Positions 16,292 to 24,494 of a stretch of 44,423 bases of DNA are shown here, piece by piece. Source of the stretch: Pseudomonadota bacterium (GTDB lineage: Bacteria; Pseudomonadota; Gammaproteobacteria; Burkholderiales; Ferrovaceae); NCBI GenBank assembly GCA_021811005.1, contig JAJZPY010000001.1:1-44423 (forward strand), read 5' to 3'. The notes beneath the pieces are model-generated. The model had not been told where the DNA came from. It made no database searches and worked only from the letters and a program-made list of their open reading frames with translations. Made by a program: the position numbers and the translations under genes. Each line of letters opens with the position of its first letter. Within the stretch, counting starts at the first letter, position 1.

Positions 16292-17137
16292 TCAAGCGCG
16301 CAAAAGCTGGAGCAACCCATCCAGCTGATCGAGGCTGTGGTAGCGGATGGCCAGGGTTCCTGCCCCCCCCTTGCCGGCCTTGAGCGTCACGGTGGCGCCG
16401 ATGCGGTCGGACAGTTCGTCCTGCAGCGCAACCAGGTCGCGCGCCTGGGGAGGACGCTCGCTGCGCGGCTTGTCGGAAAGCAGCCGTTGCACCCGTTGCT
16501 CCGTTTCGCGGACGGACCAGCGTTTGGCCACCACCTCAGCCGCCACCGCCTGTTGTCGGCTGGGAGGCAGCGGCAGCAATGCCCGGGCATGACCCATTTC
16601 CAATAGCCCATCCATTAACAGTGAGCGCACACTATCCTGCAAATTGAGGAGCCGCAGCAAATTGGAAACCGCACTGCGGGAGCGGCCAACGGCTTGTGCC
16701 GCACCGTCATGGGTCATGCCGAATTCGCGAATCAGCCGGTCCAGGCCCAGAGCCTCTTCCAGTGGGTTGAGGTCTTCACGCTGAATGTTTTCAATCAGCG
16801 CCACCGCCAGCGTTGCCTCATCCGGAATCGGGCGCACCAGCACGGGGACTTCTGCCAGCCCGGCCAGTTGTGCCGCACGCCAGCGCCGTTCGCCGGCAAT
16901 GATTTCATAGCGCCCGTCCGGCAGGGGGCGCACCAGCACCGGTTGCAGCAAACCCTGGGACCGGATGGATTCGCTGAGTTCCTGCAGCGATTCGGGATCC
17001 ATGCGGCTGCGCGGCTGGTATTTCCCCGGCTGGAGCTGGTGGACCGGCAACAACGACGGGTGCTGAGTGGATACTGGCGTCGGTTCGGCTCCCAGCAACG
17101 CATCCAGCCCGCGTCCCAGCCCCTTTGCTTTCACCAT
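16292..17137 (-). CDS. parB: Chromosome-partitioning protein ParB
   Basis: ParB binds parS near the origin, spreads along DNA and partners with ParA in origin segregation. The start MVKAKGLGRGLDALLG with a GGAGG site about ten bases upstream is the usual chromosomal ParB start (281 residues); earlier in-frame starts run into parA. The nucleotide-binding motif GERRWRAAQLAG and the HTH region (DGAAQAVGRSRSAVSNLLRLL) are present. The C-terminal dimerisation domain ends DQLDGLLQLLRA. A run of eight C (16363-16370, G on the coding strand) lies in the codons for GKGGAG near the C terminus. Two parS sites are present at 20553-20599. Confidence 0.95.
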   Translation of the reverse strand: MVKAKGLGRGLDALLGAEPTPVSTQHPSLLPVHQLQPGKYQPRSRMDPESLQELSESIRSQGLLQPVLVRPLPDGRYEIIAGERRWRAAQLAGLAEVPVLVRPIPDEATLAVALIENIQREDLNPLEEALGLDRLIREFGMTHDGAAQAVGRSRSAVSNLLRLLNLQDSVRSLLMDGLLEMGHARALLPLPPSRQQAVAAEVVAKRWSVRETEQRVQRLLSDKPRSERPPQARDLVALQDELSDRIGATVTLKAGKGGAGTLAIRYHSLDQLDGLLQLLRA

Positions 17138-17156
17138 GTTTGAATCCTCCGGTAGG

Positions 17157-17939
17157 TCAGTGTGATGCGTGCCCGTTTTCAAAGCGTTCCAGCATTTCCC
17201 GGGTGAGCTGAAGGTAGGCCTGCGCTCCCTTGGAAACCGGGTCGTATTTAAGTGCCGGCTGACCGTGGCTGGGCGCCTCCGCAAGCCGCACGTTTCTTGG
17301 GATGGCTGTCTGGTAAACCTTGCCGCCGAAGTGGCGTTCGAGCTGCGCCGAAACTTGTTGGGCCAGCGCGTTGCGCGGATCCAGCATGGTGCGCAGCAGG
17401 CCCTCGATTTCCAGCCCCGTATTCAGGTGACCGCGCACGCGACGGATGGTCTGCACCAGGTCGGACAACCCCTCAAGCGCGTAATACTCGCACTGCATGG
17501 GAATCAGCACCCGCCAGGCCGCGGCAAGCCCGTTGACGGTCAGCAGGTTGAGGGCCGGGGGACAATCGATCAGCACCACGTCATAGTCGCCCAGGGCTTG
17601 GGCCAGGGCATTTTTCAGCCGGTATTCGCGCTGCGGAGCATCCACCAGTTCCACTTCCGCCCCGGCCAGCTCGCGGTTGGCCGGCAGCACGTCATATCCG
17701 CCCGCCTCGGAACGAACCCGGGCACCCTTGAGGTCCGTCTGTTCCAGCAACAGGTGATAAACCGAGTGCTGCAGCGCAGATTTGTCGATGCCGCTGCCCG
17801 TCGTTGCGTTCCCTTGCGGGTCCAGATCAACCAGCAGGGCCCGCCGGCCCAGCGCGGCCAGGCTGGCAGCCACATTGACGACGGTGGTGGTTTTACCCAC
17901 CCCTCCCTTCTGGTTGGTCACGGCCAGGACATGCATCAT
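17157..17939 (-). CDS. parA: Chromosome-partitioning ATPase ParA
   Basis: Walker-type ATPase that binds nucleoid DNA in its ATP form and moves ParB-parS complexes. The 260-residue protein has the deviant Walker A KGGVGKTT near the N terminus, the A' motif DLDPQGNAT and Walker B VVLIDCPPALN. Its short N terminus marks it as chromosomal (Soj type) rather than plasmid type Ia. It overlaps rsmG by ATGA and precedes parB by 19 bp. Confidence 0.96.
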   Translation of the reverse strand: MMHVLAVTNQKGGVGKTTTVVNVAASLAALGRRALLVDLDPQGNATTGSGIDKSALQHSVYHLLLEQTDLKGARVRSEAGGYDVLPANRELAGAEVELVDAPQREYRLKNALAQALGDYDVVLIDCPPALNLLTVNGLAAAWRVLIPMQCEYYALEGLSDLVQTIRRVRGHLNTGLEIEGLLRTMLDPRNALAQQVSAQLERHFGGKVYQTAIPRNVRLAEAPSHGQPALKYDPVSKGAQAYLQLTREMLERFENGHASH

Positions 17940-18565
17940 GTGCGGGTTGCTCCGATGACGATCAAATGGCGTTCTGCCGCCAGATGCGGGACGACCACGG
18001 GAATGACTTCCGGGGTCAGGTCTGGCGTCAGGCGGCTGATTTCCTCGAAAGGGACAACCCCTTTCATGGCGATGATGCTTCCCTCCGGGGACAACAGGCG
18101 TCTGGCGCCCGCCACGAAATCCGGCAGGTCCGAAAACGCGCGCGACACGATGGCGTCGAAACGGTCATCAGTCTGCCAGCACTCCACACGCTCAGCCACC
18201 ACCCGGACGTTTTCCAGGCCCAATTCCAGTTTGGCCTGCCTCAAAAATGCGGCTTTCTTTTGATTGGGTTCCAGCAAGGTCACCTGCAACTGGGGCAACG
18301 CGATCGCCAGGGGAATGCCCGGCATGCCGCCGCCACTGCCCACATCGAGCAGCCGGCTTTTCCCCGACAGGCGGGAAACCACCGTCAGGCTGTCGAGCAG
18401 GTGCAGCGTGACCATGCGTGCCCGGTCGCGGACAGCCGTCAGGTTGATCACCGCATTCCACTTTTCCAGCAAATCCAGATAGCGCTCGAAGCGATCGATC
18501 CCCTCTTCAGGCAAGGGGATGCCGAGCGCCTGAACGCCTTCCAACAACTCGTGATTTTCCTTCAT
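17936..18565 (-). CDS. rsmG: 16S rRNA (guanine-N7-)-methyltransferase RsmG
   Basis: RsmG (GidB) methylates N7 of G527 in 16S rRNA using S-adenosylmethionine. The 209-residue protein has the SAM-binding motif LLDVGSGGGMPGIPLAI and the acidic residue region TLLEPNQKKAAFL. It overlaps both neighbours by four bases (ATGA): mnmG upstream and parA downstream. This is the classic mnmG-rsmG-parA-parB order. Confidence 0.95.
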   Translation of the reverse strand: MKENHELLEGVQALGIPLPEEGIDRFERYLDLLEKWNAVINLTAVRDRARMVTLHLLDSLTVVSRLSGKSRLLDVGSGGGMPGIPLAIALPQLQVTLLEPNQKKAAFLRQAKLELGLENVRVVAERVECWQTDDRFDAIVSRAFSDLPDFVAGARRLLSPEGSIIAMKGVVPFEEISRLTPDLTPEVIPVVVPHLAAERHLIVIGATRT

Positions 18566-20466
18566 GCGCTACGGGGCTCCTGCAGAACCGGGGCTGTCGA
18601 CCGACGCAAATGCACCAGCAGCAGCGCCACGGCCGCCGGAGTAACCCCGGCGATCCTGCTGGCCTGGCCCACGGTCTGCGGGCGATGCCGGGTCAATAAC
18701 TGTTCCACTTCGCGCGACAGGCCCCGCACGCGGGCATAGTCCATGTCATCGGGAATGGGCAGGTGTTCCTGGTCGCGGTGGCGTGCCACCTCTTCCTGCT
18801 GCCGTGCGATATACCCTTCATATTTGACTTGCACTTCCACCTGATCGGCGGCGTCCGGGGCAAGCGACTCATCCGGTTGCACCCCGGACAGGGACATCAG
18901 ATCCGGGTAGCGGGTGTGGGGACGTCGCAACAGCTCAAGCAGCGATTGATCCCGTTCCAGGGGCTGCCCGAAAACCCGCAGGGCTTCCGGCAGGGACACC
19001 TGGCCGGCCCGCAACCAGGTACTGCGCAGCCTCTGGATTTCCCTCTCCACTTTTTCCCTTTTATTTTCAAAGGCATGCCATCTTTCGTCGGGCACCAGGC
19101 CGAGCTTTCGCCCCTGCTCCGTCAGGCGCAGGTCGGCATTGTCCTCACGCAACTGCAGCCGGTATTCCGCTCGGCTGGTGAACATGCGGTACGGTTCGGT
19201 CACGCCCCGGGTCACGAGATCATCGACCAGCACCCCAAGATAGGCTTCATCGCGCTTTGGCCACCAGGCTTCCAGGCCTCGCGCCTGGCGGGCGGCATTG
19301 ATGCCGGCCAGCAGCCCTTGGGCCGCGGCTTCTTCGTACCCGGTCGTGCCATTGATCTGCCCGGCAAAGAACAGCCCGCCGATGGCTTTCGTCTCCAGAG
19401 AAGCTTTCAGCGCCCGTGGGTCGTAATAATCGTATTCAATGGCGTAGCCCGGACGAAGGATATGCGCCTGCTCCAACCCGGGAATCGAACGAACCAGCGC
19501 CCACTGCACGTCGAAGGGAAGGCTGGTGGAAATCCCGTTCGGATAGATCTCGTGGGTGCTCAGCCCCTCGGGTTCCAGAAAAATCTGGTGCGACGCCTTA
19601 TCGCTGAAACGGTGGATCTTGTCCTCGATGGAAGGACAGTAGCGCGGGCCAACCCCTTCGATGACGCCGGTAAAAAGTGGAGAACGGTCCAGGCCGGCAC
19701 GAATGATGTCGTGCGTTTTTTCCGTGGTGTGGGCAATCCAGCAGGGCACCTGTTTCGGGTGCTGATCGGCTTTGCCGACAAACGAGAATACGGGAACCGG
19801 GTCATCCCCGGGCTGAATCCCCATCTTGCCGTAGTCGATGGTCCGGCCATCCAGGCGGGGTGGAGTCCCGGTCTTGAGCCTCCCCGCCGGCAGATTCAAT
19901 TCCCTCAGCTTGTGGGCCAACGCAACGGCCGGGGGATCCCCTGCCCGTCCGCCCGGATTCTTTTCCAGACCCACATGCATCAAGCCGGACAGGAACGTGC
20001 CTGCGGTCAGCACAACAGAGTGGGCTTCAAAACACAGCCCCATCTGGGTGATCACGCCCCGGACACGCCCGGAATGGACGATCAGGTCGTCCACCGGCTG
20101 CTGGAACAAGGTCAGCCGCGGCTGGTTTTCCAGGGCGTGGCGAATGTACTGCCGGTACAGCACGCGGTCGGCCTGGGCTCGGGTCGCCCGCACGGCAGGC
20201 CCCTTGCGGGAATTGAGAATGCGAAACTGGATGCCCGCCGCATCGGCCGCCAAGGCCATGACCCCACCCATCGCATCGATTTCCTTGACCAAATGTCCTT
20301 TGCCGATGCCTCCAATGGAAGGGTTGCACGACATTTGTCCCAAAGTTTCAAGGCTGTGCGTCAACAACAGGGTTTCGCATCCCGAGCGCGCCGAGGCCAA
20401 GGCCGCTTCGGTACCGGCGTGCCCTCCTCCAACGACGATGACATCAAATTTTTTCGGGAAATGCAT
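18562..20466 (-). CDS. mnmG: tRNA uridine 5-carboxymethylaminomethyl modification enzyme MnmG (GidA)
   Basis: FAD enzyme that works with MnmE to modify U34 of certain tRNAs. With the ATG at 20466 the protein is 634 residues and begins MHFPKKFDVIVVGGGHAGTEAA, placing the FAD-binding GGGHAG as in the family. A TTG at 20538 would add 24 unrelated residues and overlaps a predicted -35 hexamer. Other family blocks are seen (GQMSCNPSIGGIGKGHLVKE; MFTSRAEYRLQLREDNAD). No clear Shine-Dalgarno is present; the bases before the start share an 11-mer with rnpA. Confidence 0.95.
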   Translation of the reverse strand: MHFPKKFDVIVVGGGHAGTEAALASARSGCETLLLTHSLETLGQMSCNPSIGGIGKGHLVKEIDAMGGVMALAADAAGIQFRILNSRKGPAVRATRAQADRVLYRQYIRHALENQPRLTLFQQPVDDLIVHSGRVRGVITQMGLCFEAHSVVLTAGTFLSGLMHVGLEKNPGGRAGDPPAVALAHKLRELNLPAGRLKTGTPPRLDGRTIDYGKMGIQPGDDPVPVFSFVGKADQHPKQVPCWIAHTTEKTHDIIRAGLDRSPLFTGVIEGVGPRYCPSIEDKIHRFSDKASHQIFLEPEGLSTHEIYPNGISTSLPFDVQWALVRSIPGLEQAHILRPGYAIEYDYYDPRALKASLETKAIGGLFFAGQINGTTGYEEAAAQGLLAGINAARQARGLEAWWPKRDEAYLGVLVDDLVTRGVTEPYRMFTSRAEYRLQLREDNADLRLTEQGRKLGLVPDERWHAFENKREKVEREIQRLRSTWLRAGQVSLPEALRVFGQPLERDQSLLELLRRPHTRYPDLMSLSGVQPDESLAPDAADQVEVQVKYEGYIARQQEEVARHRDQEHLPIPDDMDYARVRGLSREVEQLLTRHRPQTVGQASRIAGVTPAAVALLLVHLRRSTAPVLQEPRSA

Positions 20467-20508
20467 GGACGATTTCAGCTTGTGGCGGGTGAGATTTGCG
20501 GGAGATGC

Positions 20509-20538
20509 ATGATACTGCAAGGGCGGTTCCCGACTCAA
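20509..20538 (-). promoter_or_regulatory. Predicted promoter for mnmG-rsmG-parA-parB
   Basis: On the minus strand TTGAGT (20538-20533) and TATCAT (20514-20509) are separated by 18 bp. Transcription would start near 20502, about 36 nt before the mnmG ATG. The nearer parS site begins 15 bp upstream of the -35, so bound ParB could influence this promoter. Confidence 0.4.
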
Positions 20539-20552
20539 ACGGTTCTTGTTTC

Positions 20553-20568
20553 TGTTTCACGTGAAACC
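20553..20568. promoter_or_regulatory. parS site (one mismatch)
   Basis: TGTTTCACGTGAAACC differs from the 16-bp consensus parS TGTTTCACGTGAAACA only at its last base. It lies in the mnmE-mnmG gap, about 4 kb from dnaA. Its start is 31 bp from that of the second site, about three helical turns, so both sites face the same side of the DNA. Confidence 0.9.
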
Positions 20569-20583
20569 ATCCCAACAAACCGA

Positions 20584-20599
20584 TGTTTCACGTGAAACA
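20584..20599. promoter_or_regulatory. parS site (perfect)
   Basis: TGTTTCACGTGAAACA is a perfect match to the bacterial parS consensus and sits inside an 18-bp palindrome (20583-20600). It is the ParB loading site for the parAB genes in the same window. No other parS-like sequence was found by eye. Confidence 0.96.
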
Positions 20600-20627
20600 T
20601 CAAAACAGGGAATACCGGGCTGGCCTC

Positions 20628-21962
20628 CTACTTTCCGATGCAAAAGCGGGAAAAAATTTCTCCCAGCAAATCATCGGAGGAAAACTCTCCGGTAATGCTC
20701 GACAAGGCGTTCTGCGCCAGGCGAAGCTCCTCGGCCAGCAACTCAAAGGTATCCGCAACTTCCAAAGCCGTTTCCAGATGGGATCGTGCTTGCAACAAGG
20801 CCGCTCGGTGGCGCTCACGTGCCAGGAATACCGGTTCCGCGCCCGGATTCCATCCGACCCTCTGCAGCAAGTGCCTCTTTAATTCGGGGATCCCTTCCCC
20901 AGAAACAGCGGAAACGACGGTCCCTGTCTGGGCACGCTGGGCCGTTGATGCCAGATCGGCCTTGTTGTACACCACCTCCCGGGGCATGTCCTGGGGAAGG
21001 CGGGAGAGCAGCTGCCGGTCCACTTCGGTCAGCCCGTTTCGGATATCGGCGACGACCAACGCCAGGTCTGCCTGTTCTACGGCCTGCCACGTCCTTTCAA
21101 TGCCTGCCTGCTCGATCACGTCGGCCGTTTCACGAATGCCTGCCGTATCCACCATGTGAAACGGCACCCCTTCAATGAACACCGAAGCGCGAATCAGGTC
21201 ACGGGTGGTTCCGGGAATATCAGTGACCAGCGCATGGTCCTCTTCCGTAATGGCATTCAGCAGACTGGACTTGCCCACATTGGGCGCACCGATCAGGACG
21301 GTCCGACATCCCGAACGCAACAACAGCCCCTGAGCAGCAGACCCGGTCAGCCGGTCAACGGCGTCCTGCAGACGGGACAGGACAGCACGAATGTCAGTGT
21401 GCTCGAGAAAATCCACTGCCTCGTCGGCAAAGTCGATGCAACCTTCAACCCGCAGACGCAGTTCGACCAACTGTTCTACCAGCCCACGGATTTGCAGTGA
21501 AAACTGGCCGGTCAGTGAGCGCAGGGCGCTGCGGGCCGCTGCCGCGCTTTCAGCAGCAATCAGGTCTGCCACGGCTTCAGCTTGGGCCAGATCGATCTTG
21601 TGATTGAAAAAAGCCCGCAGCGTGAATTCGCCCGGCTGGGCAAGGCGTGCGCCCAATTCCAGGCAGCGGGCCAGGAGCAGGCGCAAGGCCGCATCGCTGC
21701 CGTGACCCTGCAGTTCCACCACGTCCTCTCCGGTGAAAGAAGCAGGCCCTTGAAAATAGATGAGCAGGCCTTCGTCGATCACTTCACCCTGCCCGTCCAC
21801 AAAGCGGGAATGCCGTGCATGCCGGGGGTGGGGCGGCGCCATGCCGCCGGCAATGCGGCTCGCAAAACCCTGGAGCGAAGGGCCAGAGACCCGGATCACT
21901 CCAACCCCGGCCTGGCCGGGGGCCGTGGCGATTGCGGCGATGACGTCAGCGCTTGCCATCAC
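20628..21962 (-). CDS. mnmE: tRNA modification GTPase MnmE (TrmE)
   Basis: GTPase that with MnmG forms the cmnm5U34 modification of tRNA. The 444-residue protein has the N-terminal formyl-THF-binding domain, then a G domain with GAPNVGKSS, DIPGTTRD, DTAG and NKAD. It ends with the conserved C-terminal CIGK (catalytic Cys441). Its start overlaps the yidC stop by 17 bp, so it is probably translated from the same transcript. Confidence 0.96.
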   Translation of the reverse strand: MMASADVIAAIATAPGQAGVGVIRVSGPSLQGFASRIAGGMAPPHPRHARHSRFVDGQGEVIDEGLLIYFQGPASFTGEDVVELQGHGSDAALRLLLARCLELGARLAQPGEFTLRAFFNHKIDLAQAEAVADLIAAESAAAARSALRSLTGQFSLQIRGLVEQLVELRLRVEGCIDFADEAVDFLEHTDIRAVLSRLQDAVDRLTGSAAQGLLLRSGCRTVLIGAPNVGKSSLLNAITEEDHALVTDIPGTTRDLIRASVFIEGVPFHMVDTAGIRETADVIEQAGIERTWQAVEQADLALVVADIRNGLTEVDRQLLSRLPQDMPREVVYNKADLASTAQRAQTGTVVSAVSGEGIPELKRHLLQRVGWNPGAEPVFLARERHRAALLQARSHLETALEVADTFELLAEELRLAQNALSSITGEFSSDDLLGEIFSRFCIGK

Positions 21963-23595
21963 CCATCATGCGGGTGATCTGCCATTGCTGGGCAATGGAA
22001 AGCACGTTGTTCACCACCCAGTACAGAACAAGCCCCGCCGGGAAAAAGAAGAACATGAAGCTGAAAGCCAGCGGCATGAACATCATGATTTTGGCTTGAA
22101 CGGGATCAGGCGGTTTGGGGCTCATGCGCTGTTGCAGGAACATGGACGCTGTCATGAGGACCGGCAGGATGTAATAGGGATCCTGGGCCGACAAATCCTG
22201 AATCCATCCCACGAACGGCGCATGACGGAGTTCGACCGAGCCCAGGAGCACCCAGTACAGGGAGATGAAAACGGGGATTTGTACCACCATGGGCAGACAG
22301 CCGCCCAACGGGTTGATTTTTTCGGTTTTGTACAACTCCATCATCGCCTGGTTCATGCGCGCCTTGTCGTCGGCATATTGCTCGCGGATGCGCGTCATTT
22401 TGGGCTGGACCACACGCATGCGTGCCATGGATTTGTAGCTGGCCGCAGAGAGCGGGAAGAAAATGGCCTTGATCAGCACGGTCAGCAGGATGATGGCCGC
22501 CCCCCAGTTGCCAACCCATCCGTGAATCCAGGACAACACGTAAAACAGCGGGGTGGCAATGATGGTCAGCCAGCCGTAGTCGATGGTCAGGTCAAGTCCC
22601 GGCGCCAATGCCTTGAGCTTGCTGCCCTCCTGCGGACCGGCATACAGGGGCACGGTCTGGGAAGCCGTGGCGCCAGGCGCTACCGCCCCCATGGGCAGAA
22701 TAACGCCCGCCGTGTAAAGGTCGTTTCCGACCTTGCGTGTGAAAAACTCGCGCTGGACGCCCGGCTGAGGGAGCCAGGCTGCGACAAAGTAATGCTGCAG
22801 CATGGCAATCCAGCCGTTATCGGCGGTACTGGGAAAATCCTTCTTGCCCTTGTCGATGTCGGCAAAAGGGACTTTCTGGAACTTGGTGGCCTGGGTGTAG
22901 ACAGCCGGCCCTGTGTAAGTGCTAACAAACCGCGGATCGCCCGGAGGCGCTTTGGAGACGCGCAGAAACTGGTAATACGCTTCGGGCGTCAGGGGTGCCG
23001 TTCCGAGATTCTTGACGACCGTCTCCACGCTCACCACATAGCTGCCGCGCTTGAAGTGGTAAATCTTGGACACTTCGGCAACCCCCGGCACTTCAGCCTT
23101 CAAACGCACGTCAAGGGAGTCCTGGCCAGGCTGCAACGTGGCATCGGCCGTGTCCGCGGTAAACGTCGTGGTGTGGTTGGGAAGGCCCTGCCCCAGCAGC
23201 CCGCTCTGGGCCACATAAATGAGGCTGCCGCGATCTTCCAGCAGGTCCACGGGCTTTTTGCTGTCTTCTGCGGACAAGTGCTTGAGGAGTTTCAGGTCGC
23301 GCAAATCCGCGCCATCGGTATCGATTTCAGCCTGGACAACATCGGTGCGCACCAGGACGCGACTTCCATGGCGCAGCCCCTCGCTGTCGGTAGCCGTTGC
23401 GGTTGCGGCAGGCGGCGCAGTGGCCGGGCCTGTCGCTGTGGGCGTCGTCCCCAGTCCGGCAACGGGTGCCGGAACACCCCCTCCCTGAACGGCGGGAGCT
23501 GCCGGAATCTTGTGTTCACGATCTTGCCAGGCGTTCCACAGCATGAAGCTGGAAAGCATGAAAATGGCCAGAGGAATCAAACGTTGCATGTTCAT
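21946..23595 (-). CDS. yidC: Membrane protein insertase YidC
   Basis: YidC inserts and folds inner-membrane proteins, alone or with SecYEG; subunit c of ATP synthase is a known client. The start MNMQRLIPLAIFMLSSFMLW gives 549 residues, close to E. coli (548), with a first membrane helix at about 5-22. A Pro/Ala/Thr-rich linker and a large periplasmic domain follow, then the five-helix core containing the conserved arginine region (ASYKSMARMRVVQPKM). The C terminus is short and basic. The gene is 8 bp after yidD. Confidence 0.96.
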   Translation of the reverse strand: MNMQRLIPLAIFMLSSFMLWNAWQDREHKIPAAPAVQGGGVPAPVAGLGTTPTATGPATAPPAATATATDSEGLRHGSRVLVRTDVVQAEIDTDGADLRDLKLLKHLSAEDSKKPVDLLEDRGSLIYVAQSGLLGQGLPNHTTTFTADTADATLQPGQDSLDVRLKAEVPGVAEVSKIYHFKRGSYVVSVETVVKNLGTAPLTPEAYYQFLRVSKAPPGDPRFVSTYTGPAVYTQATKFQKVPFADIDKGKKDFPSTADNGWIAMLQHYFVAAWLPQPGVQREFFTRKVGNDLYTAGVILPMGAVAPGATASQTVPLYAGPQEGSKLKALAPGLDLTIDYGWLTIIATPLFYVLSWIHGWVGNWGAAIILLTVLIKAIFFPLSAASYKSMARMRVVQPKMTRIREQYADDKARMNQAMMELYKTEKINPLGGCLPMVVQIPVFISLYWVLLGSVELRHAPFVGWIQDLSAQDPYYILPVLMTASMFLQQRMSPKPPDPVQAKIMMFMPLAFSFMFFFFPAGLVLYWVVNNVLSIAQQWQITRMMGDGKR

Positions 23596-23603
23596 GGAAT
23601 TTC

Positions 23604-23813
23604 TCAGGGAACGGGATCGTAACCGCCGGGATGCCAGGGATGGCACCGGCACAGACGCTTCACGGCCATGGTGCCGCCTTTGGCGACGCCATAACGGCCA
23701 ACGGCCTCGGAAGCGTATTGGGAACAACTGGGCTCAAACCGGCAGGCTGGTCCAAGAAGCGGGCTCAAGCCGAGCTGGTAGAGGCGGATGAGGATTTGAA
23801 CGAGTCGCGACAT
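23604..23813 (-). CDS. yidD: Membrane protein insertion efficiency factor YidD
   Basis: A 69-residue protein of the YidD (haemolysin-like, DUF37) family that assists YidC-dependent insertion. The N-terminal amphipathic helix (RLVQILIRLYQLGLSPLL), the Cys-containing segment CRFEPSCSQYA and the LCRCHPWHPGGYDPVP end are diagnostic. It starts inside rnpA, overlapping it by 49 bp in a different frame, a common arrangement. Confidence 0.94.
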   Translation of the reverse strand: MSRLVQILIRLYQLGLSPLLGPACRFEPSCSQYASEAVGRYGVAKGGTMAVKRLCRCHPWHPGGYDPVP

Positions 23814-24136
23814 TTCTGAATGTTCAGCGCCAGGGTCTCGAATTCTGTCGAAATCAAATCAAAAAGGCCGGAAGCAAAAGGCTTTTTGTGCTGTACGACC
23901 ACATCAAGACCGGCCAAAAGCGTCGAATGGCGCCTGAACAATTCCCGGCTGACGCGTTTCATGTAATTCCGGCCTGCGGCGCTGGGACAAACCTTGCGCC
24001 CAACGATAAGCCCCAAACGGGCCTGCGCCAAACCGTTGGGCCGGGCCATCAGCCGAAGGTGGCTGCCTGAAGCGGCGCAACGTGCACGCAGCACCGCCTC
24101 GAAATCATGGCTGTCGGAAATCTTTCCGAAAACCAC
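23765..24136 (-). CDS. rnpA: Ribonuclease P protein component
   Basis: Protein subunit of RNase P, which matures the 5' ends of tRNAs. The 123-residue protein has the family pattern DFEAVL near the N terminus, the central LGLIVGRKVCPSAAGRNYMKRVSRE block (RNR-type motif) and LDVVVQHKK. I use the GTG at 24136. No in-frame ATG lies between it and the rpmH stop 21 bp upstream. The Shine-Dalgarno is poor. The product lacks the basic tail of many homologues and ends Ser/Thr-rich. Confidence 0.92.
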   Translation of the reverse strand: MVFGKISDSHDFEAVLRARCAASGSHLRLMARPNGLAQARLGLIVGRKVCPSAAGRNYMKRVSRELFRRHSTLLAGLDVVVQHKKPFASGLFDLISTEFETLALNIQKCRDSFKSSSASTSSA

Positions 24137-24157
24137 CGACGATTTCAGAAAGCGGCT

Positions 24158-24292
24158 TTAAACGGCCAGACGTGCGCGGCCACGGGCACGACGTGCGTTG
24201 ATGACGGCACGGCCACCACGGGTTTTCATCCGGGCACGGAATCCGTGGGTACGTTTTCTCTTGGTCACCGACGGCTGGTAGGTACGCTTCAT
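24158..24292 (-). CDS. rpmH: 50S ribosomal protein L34
   Basis: A 44-residue, very basic ribosomal protein. Translation of the minus strand from the ATG at 24292 starts MKRTYQPSVTKRKRTHGF and continues with the diagnostic Arg-rich GGRAVINARRARGRARL to a TAA. Length (44-46) and sequence match L34. It heads the rpmH-rnpA-yidD-yidC-mnmE series and lies 200 bp from divergent dnaA. Confidence 0.97.
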   Translation of the reverse strand: MKRTYQPSVTKRKRTHGFRARMKTRGGRAVINARRARGRARLAV

Positions 24293-24494
24293 GATCAGAT
24301 TCTCAGGCCAATTGACGGAACCCGCGATTTAACCCCGAAACGGGTTGATAAGTCAAGAAAAATATATCCACACAAGCCCAGTCAATACAGTGGATAAGTT
24401 ATCCATTGAAGACTAGAATCGCTGGTGGATAAGCGCAGTGACTCCACACCGACCACTGAATATATAACCATAAAATCAATATCTTATAAATATA
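24293..24494. other. Candidate oriC: rpmH-dnaA gap with DnaA boxes and AT-rich tract
   Basis: This 202-bp divergent gap has DnaA-box-like sequences with one mismatch to TTATCCACA at 24364-24372 (ATATCCACA), 24389-24397 (minus strand, TTATCCACT) and 24424-24432 (minus strand, TTATCCACC), and a weaker one at 24399-24407. Two of these form the perfect inverted repeat TGGATAA-G-TTATCCA (24391-24405). A strongly AT-rich tract (about 24457-24496), a possible unwinding element, abuts dnaA. Housekeeping operons diverge here. None of the boxes is perfect, so the dnaA-dnaN gap may form part of the origin. Confidence 0.6.
24327..24356 (-). promoter_or_regulatory. Predicted rpmH promoter
   Basis: On the minus strand TTGACT (24356-24351) and TTAAAT (24332-24327) are separated by 18 bp. 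The predicted start near 24320 gives a leader of about 28 nt to rpmH. The spacer contains a short AACCC/GGGTT inverted repeat. Confidence 0.4.

Noticed and set aside
18763..20595. Plus-strand open frame of 610 codons opposite mnmG
   Set aside because: Antisense to mnmG and runs through the parS sites; composition is that of a complement frame.
21760..23622. Plus-strand open frame of 620 codons opposite yidC and mnmE
   Set aside because: Mirror frame of well-supported yidC; low-complexity His/Arg/Gly-rich translation with no recognisable domain.
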